The position numbers and the translations under genes are program-made. Positions 33,401 through 35,659 of a DNA stretch of 35,659 bases are shown here, piece after piece. This stretch comes from JBBQXK01 sp038251625 (GTDB lineage: Bacteria; Pseudomonadota; Alphaproteobacteria; Rhodobacterales; Rhodobacteraceae), in the NCBI GenBank assembly GCA_038251625.1, contig JBBSBE010000026.1:1-35659 (forward strand). Reading direction: 5' to 3'. The notes under the pieces are model-generated. The model saw only the letters and a program-made list of their open reading frames with translations, ran no database searches and was not told the origin of the DNA. Numbering within the stretch: the first letter of the stretch is position 1; the number at the start of each line of letters is the position of its first letter.

Positions 33401-35032
33401 GGCGAGGGCGGGCAGTTGCCCGGCATGAAGGTGACAAAGCTGATCGCGCGGCTGCGCCATTCGACGCCGGGGGTGACGCTGATTTCGCCGCCGCCGCACC
33501 ATGACATCTATTCCATCGAGGATCTGGCGCAGCTTATCTATGACCTGAAGCAGATCAACCCGCGTGCCAAGGTGACGGTGAAGCTGGTGTCTTCTTCGGG
33601 GGTGGGCACGATTGCGGCGGGGGTGGCGAAGGCCAAGGCCGACGTGATCCTGATCAGCGGCCATAACGGTGGCACGGGGGCCTCGCCTGCGACCTCGATC
33701 AAGTATGCGGGCCTGCCGTGGGAGATGGGGCTGACCGAGGCGCATCAGGTGCTGAGCATGAACAACCTGCGCGAGCGGGTGACCTTGCGCACCGATGGGG
33801 GCCTTCGTACGGGCCGGGATATCGTGATGGCGGCGATGCTCGGGGCCGAGGAATACGGGATCGGCACCGCCGCCCTGATCGCCATGGGCTGCATCATGGT
33901 GCGGCAGTGCCAGTCGAACACCTGCCCGGTGGGTGTGTGCACGCAGAACGAGGCGCTGCGGGCGAAGTTCACCGGATCGGCGGACAAGGTGGTGAACCTG
34001 ATCACCTTCTACGCGCAGGAGGTGCGGGAGATCCTTGCCGGTATCGGTGCGCGGTCGCTGGATGAAATCATCGGGCGTGCGGACCTGCTGACGCAGGTAT
34101 CGCGCGGTGCGGCCAACCTTGATGACCTAGACCTCAACCCCCTGCTGATTACCGTCGATGGATCGCAGAAGATCACCTATGACCGCTCGAAGCCCCGCAA
34201 CGCGGTGCCCGATACGCTGGACGCCGAGATCATCCGCGATGGCCAGCGCTTCTTCGAGGATGGCGAGAAGATGCAGCTTTCCTATGCCGTGCGGAACACC
34301 CACCGCACCATCGGCACGCGCGCATCGAGCCATATCGTGCGCAAGTTCGGCATGCGCAACACGCTGCAGCCGGACCATCTGACGGTCAAGCTGCAGGGGT
34401 CTTGCGGGCAAAGCCTTGGCGCCTTTGCGGTGCGCGGGCTGAAGCTTGAGGTGATGGGAGATGCCAACGATTACGTGGGCAAGGGCCTGAGCGGCGGGCT
34501 GATCGTGGTGCGGCCCGCGATGTCATCGCCGTTGGAGGCGAGCGAGAACACGATCATCGGCAACACGGTGCTTTACGGTGCGACCGACGGCATGCTCTTG
34601 GCGGCAGGCCGCGCGGGCGAACGCTTCGCCGTGCGCAATTCGGGCGCCAAGGTGGTGGTCGAGGGCTGCGGATCGAACGGCTGCGAATACATGACGGGCG
34701 GTGTGGCCGTCATCCTTGGCCGGATCGGTGCCAACTTCGGCGCGGGCATGACGGGGGGGATGGCCTATCTTCACGACCCCCAGGGCGTGGCCGAAGATGT
34801 GATCAACCTTGAAAGCCTGGTGACCTGTGCGGTCAGCCATCCGCACTGGGAGGCGCAACTTAGAACCCTGATCGAGCGGCACGTGGTTGAAACGGGCAGC
34901 GTGAAGGCGGCAGCGATCCTTGCCGAATGGACGACCGAGCGGCGCAACTTCCTGCAGGTCTGCCCCAAGGAGATGCTGGTGCATCTGCCCTATCCGCTGT
35001 CGGACGAGCGCGAGGCGGTGCCCGCCGAGTAA
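30488..35032 (+). CDS. gltB: Glutamate synthase (NADPH) large subunit
   Basis: The catalytic subunit of GOGAT: it hydrolyses glutamine and channels ammonia to 2-oxoglutarate. The 1514-aa protein has an N-terminal propeptide with the Ntn-amidotransferase cysteine at residue 36 (EHSSCGVGLV). Then follow HNGEINTLKGN and RNGLRPMRY in the amidotransferase domain, the central domain (CSINVRSAECIDPHYFAVLIGCGA), the FMN/synthase domain (EGGEDPAHFLPE, HDIYSIEDLAQLIYDLK, LISGHNGGTGASP), the 3Fe-4S motif CIMVRQCQSNTCPVGVC and the C-terminal beta-helix with repeated glycines. The start overlaps the GFA stop (ATGA), with GGAG upstream. A strong terminator follows. Confidence 0.98.
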   Translation: MTQATYDAAWARAEEEKRAWLDANGLYRAEDEHSSCGVGLVVAVNGKPSRKVVENGIAALKAVWHRGAVDADGKTGDGAGIHVQIPVRFFYDQVRRTGHEPDMGKLIAVGQVFLPRTDFGAQERCRTIVEAEVLRMGHYIYGWRHVPVNVSVLGDKANATRPEIEQILIRCEKDLDEEAFERELYIIRRRIEKAAASAQIQGLYLCSLSCRSVIYKGMMLAEQVAVFYPDLMDERFESAFAIYHQRYSTNTFPQWWLAQPFRMLAHNGEINTLKGNVNWMRSHEIRMASNNFGEAAEDIKPIIPSGTSDSGALDAVFEVLVRSGRSAPMAKTMMVPEAWSKSTIELPKPWQDMYAYCNAVMEPWDGPAALAMTDGRWVCGGLDRNGLRPMRYVVTGDGLLIAGSEAGMVPVDETTVREKGALGPGQMIAVDMQKGKLFHDAELKDKLAGSQPYGDWIEKVTDLNALLYDVPERAIFSGAELRKRQVAAGYTIEELEQVLAPMAEDGKEMIASMGDDTPAAVLSSVYRPLSHFFRQNFSQVTNPPIDSLRESRVMSLKTRFGNLKNVLDENSSQTEILVLESPFIANAEFEVMVQQFGASVAHIDCTFPVSDSLDDLRQGLERIRAEAEDAVRSGAGHLVLTDEHQGPSSVPMPMILATSAVHSWLTRKGLRTFCSINVRSAECIDPHYFAVLIGCGATTVNAYLAQDSIADRLERGLIDGGLTDAMRRYRDAINAGLLKIMSKMGISVISSYRGGLNFEAVGLSRAMVAEYFPGMHSRISGIGVSGIEQKLEEVHRRGWLGGQDVLPIGGFYKARRSGEKHAWEAQTMHMLQSACDRASYDLWKQYSAAMRANPPIHLRDLLDIKPLGKPVAIEEVESITSIRKRFVTPGMSLGALSPEAHKTLNVAMNRIGAKSDSGEGGEDPAHFLPEPNGDNPSAKIKQVASGRFGVTAEYLNACEELEIKVAQGAKPGEGGQLPGMKVTKLIARLRHSTPGVTLISPPPHHDIYSIEDLAQLIYDLKQINPRAKVTVKLVSSSGVGTIAAGVAKAKADVILISGHNGGTGASPATSIKYAGLPWEMGLTEAHQVLSMNNLRERVTLRTDGGLRTGRDIVMAAMLGAEEYGIGTAALIAMGCIMVRQCQSNTCPVGVCTQNEALRAKFTGSADKVVNLITFYAQEVREILAGIGARSLDEIIGRADLLTQVSRGAANLDDLDLNPLLITVDGSQKITYDRSKPRNAVPDTLDAEIIRDGQRFFEDGEKMQLSYAVRNTHRTIGTRASSHIVRKFGMRNTLQPDHLTVKLQGSCGQSLGAFAVRGLKLEVMGDANDYVGKGLSGGLIVVRPAMSSPLEASENTIIGNTVLYGATDGMLLAAGRAGERFAVRNSGAKVVVEGCGSNGCEYMTGGVAVILGRIGANFGAGMTGGMAYLHDPQGVAEDVINLESLVTCAVSHPHWEAQLRTLIERHVVETGSVKAAAILAEWTTERRNFLQVCPKEMLVHLPYPLSDEREAVPAE

Positions 35033-35063
35033 GGCCGCGGCGCCTCACGGGCAGTTGAACGGC

Positions 35064-35090
35064 GGGGGCCGCGTGTTTCGCGCGGCCCCC
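35064..35090 (+). terminator. Strong intrinsic-type terminator after gltB
   Basis: GGGGGCCGCG (35064-35073) and CGCGGCCCCC (35081-35090) form a perfect 10-bp stem over TGTTTCG, followed by CTTTGATT, 32 bp after the gltB stop. Confidence 0.8.
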
Positions 35091-35167
35091 CTTTGATTGA
35101 GGGGCGGGGCCGGTATCGTTGCGGCATCGGGCCGATGGCCGCGCCCGGGAAACCGAAGGATCTGCCG

Positions 35168-35656
35168 ATGCCCTGTCTTCGCCTGACACACGCCGCCGTC
35201 TCTTTCGCCCTTCTCGCGGGCGCTGCGCATGCCGAAACGATGGACCAGCAGAAGGCCGAGGCGTTCGTGGCCCCCTTCTACGAGATGCTGTCGAACCTTG
35301 GCACCGCGGATGTGGCCGCCGGGATTGCGGCGATGGCGACGCCTGACTACCGGTCCTACGGATCGAACGACAAGGGGGACGCGCTGCCCGAAATCGCGGC
35401 GGGGTTGAAGGCGCTGGGGACGGCGGTGCCCGATCTGGCGTTCCGCGTGGTGGATGTGATCCCGGCGGACAACACGATCGTGGTGCGCGGCGAGGCGACA
35501 GGCACCCCGGTGGTGCCGTTTTTTGGCGTCGAACCCACCGGCAAATCGTTCCGCATCATGTCGATCGACGTCTGGACACTGACCGATGGAAAGGTCAGCG
35601 CGATCCACCACGTGGAAGACTGGGCCACCGCGATCCGCCAGCTTTCCGGCGGCTGA
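35168..35656 (+). CDS. Secreted SnoaL-like/NTF2-fold protein
   Basis: A small periplasmic protein with an NTF2-like (SnoaL/ester-cyclase-like) fold; ligand unknown. The 162-aa product has a signal peptide (MPCLRLTHAAVSFALLAGAAHAE, cleavage after AHA). A helix containing KAEAFVAPFYEMLSN follows, then MATPDYRSYGSND, VVDVIPADNTIVVRGEATGT, FFGVEPTGKSFRIMSIDVW and the closing HHVEDWATAIRQL, typical of the SnoaL pattern. AAGGA 7 bases before the ATG at 35168 supports this start over one at 35093. It stands alone after the gltB terminator, close to the window end. Confidence 0.84.
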   Translation: MPCLRLTHAAVSFALLAGAAHAETMDQQKAEAFVAPFYEMLSNLGTADVAAGIAAMATPDYRSYGSNDKGDALPEIAAGLKALGTAVPDLAFRVVDVIPADNTIVVRGEATGTPVVPFFGVEPTGKSFRIMSIDVWTLTDGKVSAIHHVEDWATAIRQLSGG

Positions 35657-35659
35657 GGG

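Overview
The window is GC-rich chromosomal DNA that reads as a Rhodobacteraceae (Alphaproteobacteria) chromosome. The evidence is high GC, dense and often overlapping genes, an lptC-lptA-lptB / hpf-ptsN block, dnaK-dnaJ order with a heat-shock-type promoter, a DinB with an N-terminal Cys4 knuckle, and glycosyltransferase/sulfotransferase families typical of that group. Genus cannot be fixed from sequence reading alone. Most genes are housekeeping. No transposase, integrase, CRISPR array or rRNA was seen. The one tRNA is tRNA-Leu(CAG).

Layout. 1-3268: 3' part of purine nucleoside phosphorylase, a conserved hypothetical and a ROK sugar kinase (minus strand), then pyrF. 3265-4173: a decayed patch holding a TetR-like C-terminal remnant (minus) and a frameshifted secreted-protein remnant (plus). 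4237-5390: SPFH/NfeD membrane pair. 5512-8413: small accessory stretch with an orphan ParB-like protein, an AT-richer lone AAA+-type ATPase and a HicAB toxin-antitoxin pair. 8583-9866: dinB behind a perfect 12-bp-arm palindrome. 9888-13168: dnaK-dnaJ with a probable RpoH promoter and two intergenic hairpins. 13242-21267: surface-polysaccharide region with an ABC-2 export permease, a CysQ-type PAP phosphatase, galU, two tandem paralogous glycosyltransferases, a GT14-type branching enzyme and a two-module sulfotransferase. 21264-25337 (minus): tRNA-Leu, rnd, lptC, lptA, lptB, hpf, ptsN. 25446-27251: NDUFA9-like dehydrogenase and uppP. 27415-35032: gltD and gltB, separated by three small coupled genes. 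35168-35656: secreted SnoaL-like protein.

How the genes work together. The 13-21 kb region could make and sulfate a cell-surface glycan: GalU makes UDP-glucose, three glycosyltransferases build or branch the chain, the sulfotransferase uses PAPS, CysQ would remove the PAP by-product, and the permease would export the product with an ATPase encoded elsewhere. The Lpt genes serve LPS transport, and UppP recycles the undecaprenyl carrier. GltBD is the NADPH glutamate synthase. rpoN, which lies between lptB and hpf in many Proteobacteria, is absent here.

The most interesting signals are the candidate sulfated-glycan locus with four consecutive non-ATG starts, the tRNA-Leu/rnd arrangement with the rnd Shine-Dalgarno inside a hairpin abutting the tRNA, structured leaders before dnaJ and dinB, and the lone compositionally distinct ATPase next to hicAB.
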